The position numbers and the translations under genes are program-made. Under the pieces are notes generated by a model. The model searched no databases. It had not been told where the DNA came from and saw only the letters and a list, made by a program, of their open reading frames with translations. This document shows, in pieces, positions 1 to 8,613 of a DNA stretch of 64,000 nt. Source of the DNA: Arthrobacter sp. B0490 (GTDB taxonomy: Bacteria; Actinomycetota; Actinomycetes; Actinomycetales; Micrococcaceae); the NCBI RefSeq assembly GCF_002929355.1, contig NZ_PJIR01000005.1, forward strand, positions 62,001-126,000. The letters run 5' to 3'. The first letter of the stretch is position 1; every line of letters starts with the position of its first letter.

Positions 1-762
1 GCCATCGTCGCGACCCTGGTGCGGGAGCTGCCCGGGATCCTCACGCCGGGCGGGGCGGCGCAGCTGCTCGGCAACTGGGAGATCACCGAGGGGACCGAGT
101 GGGAGCGACGGATCCGCGGGTTCGTGCCTCCGGGAGTCGACGCCTGGATCATCCAGCGTGAGCAGCTGACCCCGGTGCAGTACGCGGAGACCTGGTTGCG
201 GGACGCCGCCGAGAACCGAGACCGCGACGCCTACCTGGCGAGCTTCGCGGCCTACCTCGCGGACTTCGCCTCGCGGGAGGTCGAGGGGATCGGGTTCGGT
301 TCGGTGTGGCTGCGTCGCCCTCACGGCCCGCGCGACCTCGTCCGCGTGACGCTCGAGGAGATCACGCACGAGATCGAGCAGCCCGTGGGTCCCCATCTCG
401 CCGCCGCCGTCGGGCGGGGCGACTGGCTCGCCGAGCACACCGAGCAGGCCGCCTCCGGCGTCGGCGTCGCCGACGAGTTCCTCCTCGTGGCCGACGACGT
501 CACCGAGGAACGCCACCAGCGTCCCGGCGCGGAACACCCCGGCGTCATCCTGCTGCGTCAGGGAGCCGGGCTCCGGCGAACCACCCTGCTGAGTACGGAG
601 CTCGCCGGGTTCGTGTCCGCGTGCGACGGCGACCTCACGGCCGGGCAGATCGCGGGCGCCCTGGCGATGCTGCTCGACCGGCCCGATGCGGCCTTCACCT
701 CGGAACTGCTGCTGGACGTCGAGCAGCTCATCCGCGAGGGCTTCCTGATTCCGGCCCCCTGA
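1..762 (+). CDS. SAM-dependent methyltransferase, C-terminal part (5' end outside window)
   Basis: The reading frame is open from base 1, so only the last 253 codons are present. The visible part carries the segment WEITEGTEWERRIRGFV and the nearby words DAWIIQREQLTP and YAETWLRDA, which resemble the C-terminal extension of HemK-like class I methyltransferases found next to topA in actinobacteria. The SAM-binding Rossmann core and any NPPY motif would lie upstream and cannot be checked. The last ~80 residues look like a small winged-helix-like tail (LSTELAGFVSACDGDLTAGQI). It ends 122 bases before topA, in the same direction. The methyltransferase assignment rests on the C-terminal extension and the context; the substrate is unknown. 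Confidence 0.7.
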   Translation, partial: AIVATLVRELPGILTPGGAAQLLGNWEITEGTEWERRIRGFVPPGVDAWIIQREQLTPVQYAETWLRDAAENRDRDAYLASFAAYLADFASREVEGIGFGSVWLRRPHGPRDLVRVTLEEITHEIEQPVGPHLAAAVGRGDWLAEHTEQAASGVGVADEFLLVADDVTEERHQRPGAEHPGVILLRQGAGLRRTTLLSTELAGFVSACDGDLTAGQIAGALAMLLDRPDAAFTSELLLDVEQLIREGFLIPAP

Positions 763-884
763 AACCAGCCGTTACCCTTGTGCAGGTACTCATGACGCAT
801 ACTGTGAAGTGAGCCCGGCAGCGGGATCCGGACCGGATGCCCGCGTTCACACCCCGGCATCGCACCCGTATTCATAGGAGAGAA

Positions 885-3632
885 GTGCCGACCAAGGCCA
901 CGGACAAGAAGCACGGCAAGAAGCTCGTCATCGTTGAGTCCCCCAGCAAGATCAAGAGCATCTCGGGCTATCTCGGTGAGGGTTTCCAGGTCGCCGCGTC
1001 CATGGGGCACATCCGCGATCTCCCCCAGCCGTCCGACCTGCCCGCGGAGCTGAAGAAGTCCTCGGTCGGCAAGTTCGCGGTGGACCTCGACAAGGATTTC
1101 GAGCCCTACTACGTGGTGTCCCCGGAGAAGCGGAAGACCGTCGCCGAGCTGAAGGCGGCACTCAAGGACGCCGACGAGCTCTACCTCGCGACCGACGCCG
1201 ACCGCGAGGGCGAAGCCATCGCATGGCACCTGCTGCAGGTCCTGAAGCCCAAGGTCCCCGTCTACCGCCTGACCTTCGGCGAGATCACCAAGGAAGCCGT
1301 CACCCGCGCCCTCGGTGAGCTGCGCGACGTCGACATCCCCATGGTCGACGCCCAGGAGACCCGCCGCATCCTGGACCGCCTCTACGGCTACGAGATCTCC
1401 CCCGTGCTCTGGCGCAAGGTGGCCCGCGGCCTGTCCGCCGGTCGCGTGCAGTCCGTGGCGACCCGCCTCGTCGTCGAGCGGGAACGCGAGCGCATGGCAT
1501 TCCGCACCGCGTCGTACTGGGACCTCACCGGGACCTTCGCGCCCGCCGACTCGTCCAAGGGCACTGCCTTCCCGGCGAAGCTCGTGGCCGTCGACGGCAG
1601 CCGCGTGGCCTCCGGCAAGGACTTCTCCGACCGTGGCGAACTGAAGACCGCGAACGCCGTCCCCCTCGACGAGGACGCCGCCCGCTCGCTCGCCACGGGC
1701 CTGGAGAGCGCCGCCTTCGAGATCCGCTCCGTCGAGACCAAGCCCTACACACGCCGGCCCGCTGCCCCGTTCACCACTTCGACCCTGCAGCAGGAGGCGG
1801 CCCGCAAGCTGCGCTTCAGCTCCAAGGTCACCATGCAGGTGGCGCAGCGACTGTACGAGAACGGCTACATCACCTACATGCGTACCGACTCGTCGGCGCT
1901 CTCCGACCAGGCGATCAACGCCGCCCGCCGACAGGCGTCGGAGCTGTACGGTCCCGAGTACGTCCCCGAGTCCCGCCGCGTGTACAAGGGGAAGGCCAAG
2001 AACGCGCAGGAAGCGCACGAGGCCATCCGCCCCGCGGGCGACTCGTTCCGCACCCCGGCCCAGGTGGCGCAGTCGCTGCGCGGCGACGAGTTCCGCCTGT
2101 ACGAGCTGATCTGGAAGCGCACCGTGGCCTCGCAGATGGCGGACGCCAAGGGTTCGACGGCGTCCCTGCGCCTCGGCGCGCGGAGCACCGACGGCCGGGA
2201 CGCCGAGTTCGCCGCGTCCGGCACGGTCATCACCTTCCGCGGCTTCCTGGCAGCGTACGAGGAGGGCCGCGACGCGGGCCGCACCGAGGACGGGGGCGAC
2301 GACGACGCGCAGGGCACGCGCCTGCCCGACGTCGCCAAGGGCGACCCGCTGGGTGCGACGGCGATCGAGGCCGTCGGCCACGAGACCTCGCCGCCCCCGC
2401 GGTACACCGAGGCGTCGCTCGTGAAGGTGCTCGACGAACGCGGTATCGGGCGGCCGTCGACGTACGCCGCGACGATGTCCACCATCATGGACCGCGGCTA
2501 CGTGAGCACCCGCGGGCAGGCCCTCGTGCCGAGCTGGATCGCCTTCTCGGTGGTGCGCCTGCTCGAGGAGCACTTCAACGACTACGTCGACTACGACTTC
2601 ACGGCGGAGCTCGAGGAGGACCTCGACCGCATCTCGCGCGGCGAGGCCGGACGCGTGGAGTGGCTCAACCGCTTCTACTACGGCGACCGCAAGGACACCG
2701 GGCTGCACACGATCGTCTCCGAGCTCGGCGAGATCGACGCCCGCCGGATCAACTCCGTCGAGATCGCGGAGGGCATCACGCTGCGCGTCGGCAAGTTCGG
2801 CCCGTATCTCGAGAAGCCCCTGCCGGCCGACGCGCCGGAGGGCACCGAGCCGCAGCGTGCCAACGTCCCCGACGACCTCGCACCCGACGAGCTGACGGTC
2901 GAGAAGGCCCTCGAACTCATGGAGGCGCCCACATCGCAGGAGCGCGTGCTCGGCACCGATCCCGGGACGGGGCGCAGCATCGTGGCCCGTGACGGCCGCT
3001 ACGGGCCGTACGTGATCGAGCTGATCCCGGAGGTCACCGCGGAGGACCTCGCGAACCAGCCCGTCGAGTACTACAAGAACGGCAAGCCCAAGCCGCCCAA
3101 GAAGCCGGCGAAGGTCAAGCCGCGCACGGGATCCCTCTTCGAGTCCATGTCGGTGGACACCGTCACGCTCGAGGACGCCCTGAAGCTTATGAACCTCCCA
3201 CGCGTCCTCGGGACAGACGAGGACGGCAAGGAGATCACGGTGCAGAACGGCCGCTTCGGCCCGTACCTGAAGAAGGGCAGCGACTCCCGCTCCATCGGCT
3301 CGGAGGAGGAGATCTTCACGATCACCCTCGAGCAGGCGCTGGAGATGTACAAGCAGCCCAAGCAACGTGGCGGCCGGGCGGTCACCCCGCCGCTCGCCGA
3401 GTTCGGCGAGGACCCCGTGAGCGAGAAGCCCATCGTGGTGAAGGACGGTCGTTTCGGCCCCTACATCACGGACGGCACCACGAACATCACGGTGCCCGGG
3501 AGCATGGCGATCGAGGAACTGACGCGTGAGCAGGCGATCGACATGCTCGCCGAGAAGCGCGCCAAGGGGCCGGCGCCCAAGAAGACCACCCGGCGGGCGC
3601 CCGCCAAGCGTAAGGTCGCGGCGGGCAAGTAG
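885..3632 (+). CDS. topA: DNA topoisomerase I (type IA)
   Basis: 915-residue type IA topoisomerase that relaxes negative supercoils by transient single-strand cleavage. The GTG at 885 is preferred over an in-frame ATG at 837 because AGGAG lies 4 bases before it and family members begin right before the TOPRIM strand KLVIVESPSKIKS (residues ~11-23). TOPRIM acidic residues are in DADREGEAIAWH (~103-114). The active-site tyrosine is Tyr331, in GYITYMRTDSSALS. The C-terminus has no zinc-finger cysteines; instead it carries four TopoC-type repeats, each with a G(K/R)(F/Y)GPY core, and a Lys/Arg/Pro-rich tail (PAPKKTTRRAPAKRK), as in other actinobacterial enzymes. It probably stands alone as a transcription unit. 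Confidence 0.97.
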   Translation: MPTKATDKKHGKKLVIVESPSKIKSISGYLGEGFQVAASMGHIRDLPQPSDLPAELKKSSVGKFAVDLDKDFEPYYVVSPEKRKTVAELKAALKDADELYLATDADREGEAIAWHLLQVLKPKVPVYRLTFGEITKEAVTRALGELRDVDIPMVDAQETRRILDRLYGYEISPVLWRKVARGLSAGRVQSVATRLVVERERERMAFRTASYWDLTGTFAPADSSKGTAFPAKLVAVDGSRVASGKDFSDRGELKTANAVPLDEDAARSLATGLESAAFEIRSVETKPYTRRPAAPFTTSTLQQEAARKLRFSSKVTMQVAQRLYENGYITYMRTDSSALSDQAINAARRQASELYGPEYVPESRRVYKGKAKNAQEAHEAIRPAGDSFRTPAQVAQSLRGDEFRLYELIWKRTVASQMADAKGSTASLRLGARSTDGRDAEFAASGTVITFRGFLAAYEEGRDAGRTEDGGDDDAQGTRLPDVAKGDPLGATAIEAVGHETSPPPRYTEASLVKVLDERGIGRPSTYAATMSTIMDRGYVSTRGQALVPSWIAFSVVRLLEEHFNDYVDYDFTAELEEDLDRISRGEAGRVEWLNRFYYGDRKDTGLHTIVSELGEIDARRINSVEIAEGITLRVGKFGPYLEKPLPADAPEGTEPQRANVPDDLAPDELTVEKALELMEAPTSQERVLGTDPGTGRSIVARDGRYGPYVIELIPEVTAEDLANQPVEYYKNGKPKPPKKPAKVKPRTGSLFESMSVDTVTLEDALKLMNLPRVLGTDEDGKEITVQNGRFGPYLKKGSDSRSIGSEEEIFTITLEQALEMYKQPKQRGGRAVTPPLAEFGEDPVSEKPIVVKDGRFGPYITDGTTNITVPGSMAIEELTREQAIDMLAEKRAKGPAPKKTTRRAPAKRKVAAGK

Positions 3633-3693
3633 CCCGCGACACGGCACGCGAAGACTCACTACAAGCGGGGGAAGAGCTGGAAGCGCAGGGACA

Positions 3694-4707
3694 ATGCGGC
3701 TAGGTGTGCTGGACATAGGGTCGAACACGGTCCATCTGCTACTCGTGGATGCCCACCCGGGAGGGCGCCCGGTACCTTTCGCGTCCCACAAGAAGCCCCT
3801 CCAGCTGGTGGCGTACCTCGACGAGGACGGCCGCATCTCGCGGAGGGGACAGGACGAACTCGTCGGGTTCGTCCGCGAGGCGCGCGCCTTCGCCGCGGGG
3901 CACGACGCCGAGGACTTCCTCGCCTTCTGCACCTCGGCGATCCGCGAGGCCGGCAACGGCGGCGAGGTCCTGGCCCGCGTGCGGGCGGAGACCGGCGTCG
4001 ACCTCCAGGAACTCTCGGGCGACCAGGAGGCGGCCGTGACGTTCCAGGCCGTCCGTCGCTGGTACGGATGGGGTGCCGAGTCGATCCTCAATCTGGACAT
4101 CGGCGGCGGCTCCTTCGAGCTGGCGATGGGCACCGACGAGCTCCCGGAAGTGGCGCTGTCCGTGCCGCTCGGCGCCGGCAGGCTCACCCGTGACTGGCTG
4201 CAGGGCGACCCGCCGTCGGCCAAGAGCGTGAAGGAACTGCGCCGGTACATCCGGGCGACGCTCCGCGAGGCGGTGCCGCGGTTCGCGCACCTCGGTGAGC
4301 CGCACCTGGTGGCGGGCACCTCGAAGACGTTCCGGTCGCTCGCCCGCATCGCAGGCGCCGCGCCGTCCGCTGCCGGACCGTTCGTCCGGCGCGAGCTGCG
4401 GCTCGAGGACCTCACCCTGTGGACCAAACGCCTGGCTGCCATGAGCGCCGCGGACCGCACGAACCTCGACGGCGTCTCCGACCTGCGGGCACCTCAGGTG
4501 CTCGCAGGCGCGCTCGTGGCCGAGTGCGCCCTCGAACTGTTCAATGTGCCGTCGATGGACATCTGCCCGTGGGCTCTCCGCGAGGGACTGCTGCTGCGAC
4601 GGTTCGACGCCAAGATGTTCGAGGCCGACGAGCCGCTGCCGGGAGCCGGGGTGGGCCATGCCCAGCTCGACTCGATGCGCCGCACGTCCCTGCCGAGGGG
4701 GGCCTGA
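3694..4707 (+). CDS. Ppx/GppA family phosphatase
   Basis: 337-residue member of the exopolyphosphatase/pppGpp phosphohydrolase family (ASKHA fold). The N-terminal phosphate-binding loop is VLDIGSNTVHLLL (residues ~5-17) and the second nucleotide-binding signature is LDIGGGSFELA (~134-144). The length fits the short actinobacterial Ppx proteins that lack the C-terminal HD domain. The ATG at 3694 is chosen because the phosphate-binding loop begins at once after it; an upstream in-frame extension would overlap the topA 3' end. Its TGA is followed one base later by the ATG of the isomerase gene, so the two are very likely translationally coupled. Whether it acts on polyphosphate or on pppGpp cannot be read from the sequence. 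Confidence 0.9.
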   Translation: MRLGVLDIGSNTVHLLLVDAHPGGRPVPFASHKKPLQLVAYLDEDGRISRRGQDELVGFVREARAFAAGHDAEDFLAFCTSAIREAGNGGEVLARVRAETGVDLQELSGDQEAAVTFQAVRRWYGWGAESILNLDIGGGSFELAMGTDELPEVALSVPLGAGRLTRDWLQGDPPSAKSVKELRRYIRATLREAVPRFAHLGEPHLVAGTSKTFRSLARIAGAAPSAAGPFVRRELRLEDLTLWTKRLAAMSAADRTNLDGVSDLRAPQVLAGALVAECALELFNVPSMDICPWALREGLLLRRFDAKMFEADEPLPGAGVGHAQLDSMRRTSLPRGA

Positions 4708-4708
4708 C

Positions 4709-5509
4709 ATGGCGGAACCCACGGGCGGCCTGCCTGCCATCCCGGTGGCACTGTCCAGTGCCTCCGTCTATCCGCTCGCCGTCCACGACGCCTTCGCGCT
4801 CGCCCAGGACCTCGGCTACGACGGCGTGGAGGTGATGGTCACCAACAACTCGGTGAGCCAGGACCCGGACCAGCTCGGCGTCCTCAGCGAGCGGTACGGG
4901 ATGCCGATCTTCGCCATCCACGCGCCGACGCTGCTCCTGACCCAGCAGGTGTGGGGCAAGGCCTGGACGAAGATCGAGCTGTCCGCAGCGATGGCCGCCG
5001 AGGTCGGCGCCCGGACGGTGGTCACCCACCCGCCCTTCCGCTGGCAGACCGGATACGCCGAGGAGTTCCCCGAGGGGATCGCCCGGGTGGCGGCCGAGTA
5101 CGGCGTGGAGATCGCCGTCGAGAACATGTACCCGTGGAAGGTCCGGGGCCGCGAGGCGAAGGCCTACCTGCCGCACTGGAATCCGATCCCGGAGCCCTAC
5201 GAGCGGATCACCTGGGACTTCTCGCACGCGGCCATCGCCGGCATGGACTCGTACGAGGAGATCCGGGCCCTCGGCGGCCGGCTGGCGCATGTCCACCTGA
5301 CCGACGGGACGCCCAACGGCCGAGACGAGCACCTCCTGCCGGGCCAGGGCATGCAGCGGTGCGCCGAAGCGCTCGGCCACCTCGCCGCGTCGGAGTGGGA
5401 CGGCGTCGTCGCCGTGGAGGTGAGCACCCGTCGGGCGCGCGGTGCCGGGGAACGCGAGGAGTGGTTGGCGGAGACGCTGCGCTTCGCGCGCGAACACCTC
5501 GGCCACTGA
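4709..5509 (+). CDS. Sugar phosphate isomerase/epimerase-like TIM-barrel protein
   Basis: 266-residue protein of the AP-endonuclease-2/xylose-isomerase-like TIM barrel family. Visible family hallmarks are LGYDGVEVMV (strand 2 with a metal-ligand Glu), AVENMYPW (Glu in mid-barrel), TWDFSHAAIAG (Asp/His), AHVHLTDGTP (His-x-His metal pair) and VAVEVSTRR near the end (final Glu). This pattern fits a divalent-metal isomerase, epimerase or endonuclease IV-like enzyme; the substrate is not known. ATG 4709 lies one base after the Ppx/GppA stop, implying one transcript. This pairing next to topA or proC is common in Arthrobacter-like genomes, but its function is not established. Confidence 0.85.
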   Translation: MAEPTGGLPAIPVALSSASVYPLAVHDAFALAQDLGYDGVEVMVTNNSVSQDPDQLGVLSERYGMPIFAIHAPTLLLTQQVWGKAWTKIELSAAMAAEVGARTVVTHPPFRWQTGYAEEFPEGIARVAAEYGVEIAVENMYPWKVRGREAKAYLPHWNPIPEPYERITWDFSHAAIAGMDSYEEIRALGGRLAHVHLTDGTPNGRDEHLLPGQGMQRCAEALGHLAASEWDGVVAVEVSTRRARGAGEREEWLAETLRFAREHLGH

Positions 5510-5625
5510 CGCTCCGCCCACGGCCCCGGAGGAGGGGCGGTCGGAATGGGTGCAGCGACGGGCTGCGTGGATCGGCTGGCGTGTGGACGGGGCTCCGTGA
5601 CAGGGAATCCGCCCCTTAAGAGGAA

Positions 5626-5680
5626 TCGGCGCCGGTAGGACCAGATGTCGGGGGAATCATCTGCTGCCACCGGCGCCGGA
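5626..5680. other. Inverted repeat upstream of proC
   Basis: A perfect 10-base inverted repeat (CGGCGCCGGT at 5626-5635 and ACCGGCGCCG at 5669-5678) with a 33-base loop lies in the ~300-base spacer between the isomerase gene and proC. No T-tract follows, so it is not a classic intrinsic terminator; it may act as a rho-type pause hairpin or as a regulator site. Nothing else recognisable was seen in 5510-5806. Confidence 0.3.
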
Positions 5681-5806
5681 CCGGATCAGGAATTCCGGTC
5701 TCACTCGCACCCTTATGAGGTAGGAATGACGATAGGCCCCCACCTTGTGCCGCAGCACCGAGAACGCTGGGAGAAGGCTGGACGGCACGCGTGGCAGGAT
5801 GGGGCC

Positions 5807-6664
5807 ATGACACTCCGAGCCGCGCACCGCATCGCCTTCCTGGGGTGCGGATCCATGAACGAGTCCATCCTGGCGGGGCTGCTGGCCGCGGGGCTCGACC
5901 CCGCCCTGGTCACCGCCACCGTGCGCCGGTCCGCCCGGGCGGCCGAGCTGGCGGAGCGGCACGGCGTGAGGGCGCTCGCCACCTCCGACGACGACGCCGC
6001 GAACGTCACGGCCGCGCAGGACGCCGACGTCGTCGTCCTGGGCGTGAAGCCCGTGGGCATCGTCCCGCTGGCCCGCGAGATCGGGCCCGTCCTGAAACCG
6101 TCCGCCGTCGTGCTGAGCGTTGCCGCCGCGGTGTCGATCGCCATGATCGAGGCCGCCCTCCCCGAGGGGCAGCCCGTCATCCGGTCCATGCCGAACACGC
6201 CCTCCCGGCTCGGTCGGGGCGTGCTGTCCATCTCGGCCGGGTCCGCCGCCGGTCCGGAACTCATGGCGCAGGCACGCGACCTCCTGCGGCCCGCCGGCAC
6301 CGTCGTGGAGATCCCCGAGGACCAGGTGGATGCGCTCTCGGCCGTCAGCGGATCGGGCCCCGCGTACGCGTTCTACCTGGCCGAGGCGATGGCCGCCGCC
6401 GGCGTGGAGTTCGGCCTCGACGCCGATCTGTCGGCGCTGATCGCCCGGGAGACGGTCGCGGGAGCGGGCCTCATGCTCGCCGAGGAGGGCGCCGACGCCA
6501 CAGCCCTCCGCCGGGCGGTCACGAGCCCCAACGGCACCACGCAGGCGGCCATCGAGGCGTTCGAGGCGTCGAATCTGGCGGGGATCGTCGCCGACGGAGC
6601 CCGCGCCGCGATCGCCCGTGCCGGCGCGATCACGCGCGAACTGGCGGATCCACCGTCGTCCTGA
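5807..6664 (+). CDS. proC: Pyrroline-5-carboxylate reductase
   Basis: 285-residue enzyme catalysing the last step of proline synthesis, NAD(P)H-dependent reduction of pyrroline-5-carboxylate. The Rossmann fingerprint IAFLGCGSMNESIL starts at residue ~8. The family signature VSGSGPAYAFYLAEAM lies near residue 180 and is followed by TSPNGTTQAAI. ATG 5807 is chosen because CAGGAT at 5795-5800 is a fair -10 element six bases upstream, as at other leaderless starts here, and because the Rossmann strand begins immediately. An in-frame ATG at 5726 with AGGTAGGA before it would add 27 residues not typical of ProC. The last 35 bases overlap the 3' end of the convergent glycosyltransferase gene. Confidence 0.95.
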   Translation: MTLRAAHRIAFLGCGSMNESILAGLLAAGLDPALVTATVRRSARAAELAERHGVRALATSDDDAANVTAAQDADVVVLGVKPVGIVPLAREIGPVLKPSAVVLSVAAAVSIAMIEAALPEGQPVIRSMPNTPSRLGRGVLSISAGSAAGPELMAQARDLLRPAGTVVEIPEDQVDALSAVSGSGPAYAFYLAEAMAAAGVEFGLDADLSALIARETVAGAGLMLAEEGADATALRRAVTSPNGTTQAAIEAFEASNLAGIVADGARAAIARAGAITRELADPPSS

Positions 6665-7943
6665 CGGGCCGTGAGGCCCACACGGCCAGGAGGGCGACCG
6701 GAAGGACGACGCCGAGGCCCGTGAAGAGCCGCAGCGGCAGGGGTCCCTCGCCCGACACCGTACCGGTGAGGGTCAGGGTCACGGTGATCGACGAGAACAG
6801 CATCACGGGGACGAGGGCGCCGAGCAGCACGCGGCCGAGCGTCCGCGGGGTGCGCGAGCAGCGCCGGGCGAAGACGAGGCCGACCGGGAGGACGAGCGCG
6901 ATCCACACCCAGTGGTGGAACCACGAGATGGGGGAGATCGCGAGCATGACCACCGCGTTGGCGGTGATGGCGCGGAGGGTGTCGCCGTCACGGTCGGCCT
7001 GCCGGATCGCCGCAAAGCCGACGGCGATGACGGCCAGGGACGCCAGGACCCAGGCGGGCCGCTGCAGGTACCCGGCCAGCCCGGACTGCGCGACGATCGA
7101 GTTGAGCGACACGTTGTAGAGATCCGCCGTCGCCCCCACGCGCGAGGCGTCGAACAGCGCGTCCAGCCAGTACGCGGCCGACTCCCGGGGCGCCAGGAGC
7201 CACCCCACCGCCACCGTCCCGCCGAAGGACGTGGCCATCCATGCCAGCGACCGCCAGTCGCGCCGGGCGAGGAACACCAGGCCGAAGGCCAGCGGCGTCA
7301 GTTTGATACCGGCCGCGACCCCGACGAGCACGCCCGAGGGCAGGCGGGTGGATCGCAGCAGGTCGGCGAGGACCAGCACCATCAGGAGCGCGTTGACCTG
7401 GCCGAAGCCGAGTCCCTCGCGCCACGGGCCGCTGATCCCGATGAGCAGCATCGCCGCCAGGACGGCGGCGTACGTCCGCCCGGCGGTGCGGGGGCGGGCG
7501 GGTGCCGAGGCCTGCAGGTAGCGCACGACGACGACGGCGACGCCGGCAAGACAGACGCAGGAGAGTGCCGTGACGACCCCCAGGGCCACTGCCTCCGGGA
7601 GCAGCGCGAGCGGCACGAGGAGGATCGCGGCGAACGGCGGATACGTGAACGGCAGTCCGCGCGTATCGGTCTGCACGAGCGCGTCGTCGTACAGCTCCTT
7701 GTCGCCGGCCCGACCGAGCAGCGCGAGCGCACCCTGCCTGTACACGGAGAGGTCCAGCCCGTGGATCTGCGCCGCGAGGACGACGACGGCGAGGACCATG
7801 GCCCCGGCCAGGGCGGCCGCCGCCAGGCCGAGGAGCCGAGGACGCCCGTTCTCCCGCGGAGGTGCATCGCCCGTGGACGCACGACGCCGCGACCCGCCCG
7901 AGCTGCTCGCCCGCGCCGACGCACGAGGAGCGGCTCCGGGCAC
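6630..7943 (-). CDS. Polytopic GT-C glycosyltransferase (GT87/DUF2029, mannosyltransferase-like)
   Basis: About 437 residues with roughly ten hydrophobic membrane spans. The first luminal loop holds GLDLSVYRQGALAL, and the next the stretch YDDALVQTDTRGLPFTYPPFAA; the D...Y and FTYPP elements are typical of actinobacterial polyprenyl-phosphate-dependent alpha-mannosyltransferases such as PimE. The protein is therefore likely to add a sugar from a polyprenyl-phosphate donor to a lipid or cell-wall glycan on the outer face of the membrane. The start is uncertain: GTG 7943 lies one base after the KtrA stop, while TTG 7961 would overlap ktrA by 17 bases. The 3' end overlaps proC by 35 bases, convergently. 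Confidence 0.8.
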   Translation of the reverse strand: MPGAAPRASARASSSGGSRRRASTGDAPPRENGRPRLLGLAAAALAGAMVLAVVVLAAQIHGLDLSVYRQGALALLGRAGDKELYDDALVQTDTRGLPFTYPPFAAILLVPLALLPEAVALGVVTALSCVCLAGVAVVVVRYLQASAPARPRTAGRTYAAVLAAMLLIGISGPWREGLGFGQVNALLMVLVLADLLRSTRLPSGVLVGVAAGIKLTPLAFGLVFLARRDWRSLAWMATSFGGTVAVGWLLAPRESAAYWLDALFDASRVGATADLYNVSLNSIVAQSGLAGYLQRPAWVLASLAVIAVGFAAIRQADRDGDTLRAITANAVVMLAISPISWFHHWVWIALVLPVGLVFARRCSRTPRTLGRVLLGALVPVMLFSSITVTLTLTGTVSGEGPLPLRLFTGLGVVLPVALLAVWASRPVRTTVDPPVRA

Positions 7944-7944
7944 G

Positions 7945-8613
7945 CTAGGGCCGGCCGGCAAAGCGCTCGAGCAGGTCCACGTGCCCGGACACGATCAGCA
8001 TGTCGCGGCCGGACACCTTCGTGTCGGGGCGCGCGTAGGTGAAGTCCTCGCCCGGCGACTTCACGCCCACCACGGTGACGCCGTACTTCGAACGCACCGA
8101 GGACTCGGCGAGGGTGAACCCCTGTGTCTCCTTCGGCGGGTACATCTTCACGATCGCGAAGCCGTCGTCGAACTCGATAAAGTCCAGCATCCTGCCGCCC
8201 ACGAGGTGCGCCGCCCGCTGGCCGGCGTCGGCCTCCGGGTAGATGACGTGGTTGGCGCCGATGCGCTTGAGGATCTTGCCGTGCGAGGGCGTGATGGCCT
8301 TGACCCACAGGTGGTCGATGCCGAGGTCCACGAGATTCGCCGTGATCAGGACGCTGGACTCGATCGAGGTACCCACCCCGACGACGGCGGCCGAGAACTC
8401 CTGGGCGCCGAGCTGGCGGAGCGAGTCGATGTTCGTCGCATCGGCCTCCACCACGTGCGTCAGGATGCTGGCGAACTTCTGCACGAGCTGCGGATCCCGC
8501 TCGATGGCGAGGACCTCGCGGCCCTGCCGGACGAGCTGCTCGGCGGTGGCCGCACCGAACCGGCCGAGGCCGATCACGAGGACGGGTGCATTATGGGCGG
8601 GTCTTTCAGCCAA
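7945..8613 (-). CDS. ktrA: KtrA/TrkA-type potassium channel regulatory subunit (RCK)
   Basis: 222-residue single RCK unit: an N-terminal Rossmann domain with VLVIGLGRFGAATAEQL (GxGxxG, residues ~11-27) and the acidic ribose-binding AIERD, then a C-terminal RCK_C domain (~140-222). One RCK unit rather than two makes it KtrA-like, not E. coli TrkA-like. It binds nucleotide (ATP/ADP or NAD) as an octameric ring below the KtrB channel and gates K+ uptake. The likely start is TTG 8613, which overlaps the last 8 bases of ktrB, so translation is coupled. The next possible start would remove the first Rossmann strand. Confidence 0.93.
   Translation of the reverse strand: MAERPAHNAPVLVIGLGRFGAATAEQLVRQGREVLAIERDPQLVQKFASILTHVVEADATNIDSLRQLGAQEFSAAVVGVGTSIESSVLITANLVDLGIDHLWVKAITPSHGKILKRIGANHVIYPEADAGQRAAHLVGGRMLDFIEFDDGFAIVKMYPPKETQGFTLAESSVRSKYGVTVVGVKSPGEDFTYARPDTKVSGRDMLIVSGHVDLLERFAGRP

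Noticed and set aside
837..884. Upstream ATG start for topA
   Set aside because: The extra 16 residues do not fit the family, and the GTG at 885 has a good AGGAG.
558..4460. A 1300-codon open frame on the minus strand antisense to topA and the Ppx/GppA gene
   Set aside because: It lies opposite two clearly conserved genes; its translation is Arg/Gly/Leu/Val-biased with no known domain, as expected for the shadow frame of GC-rich codons.
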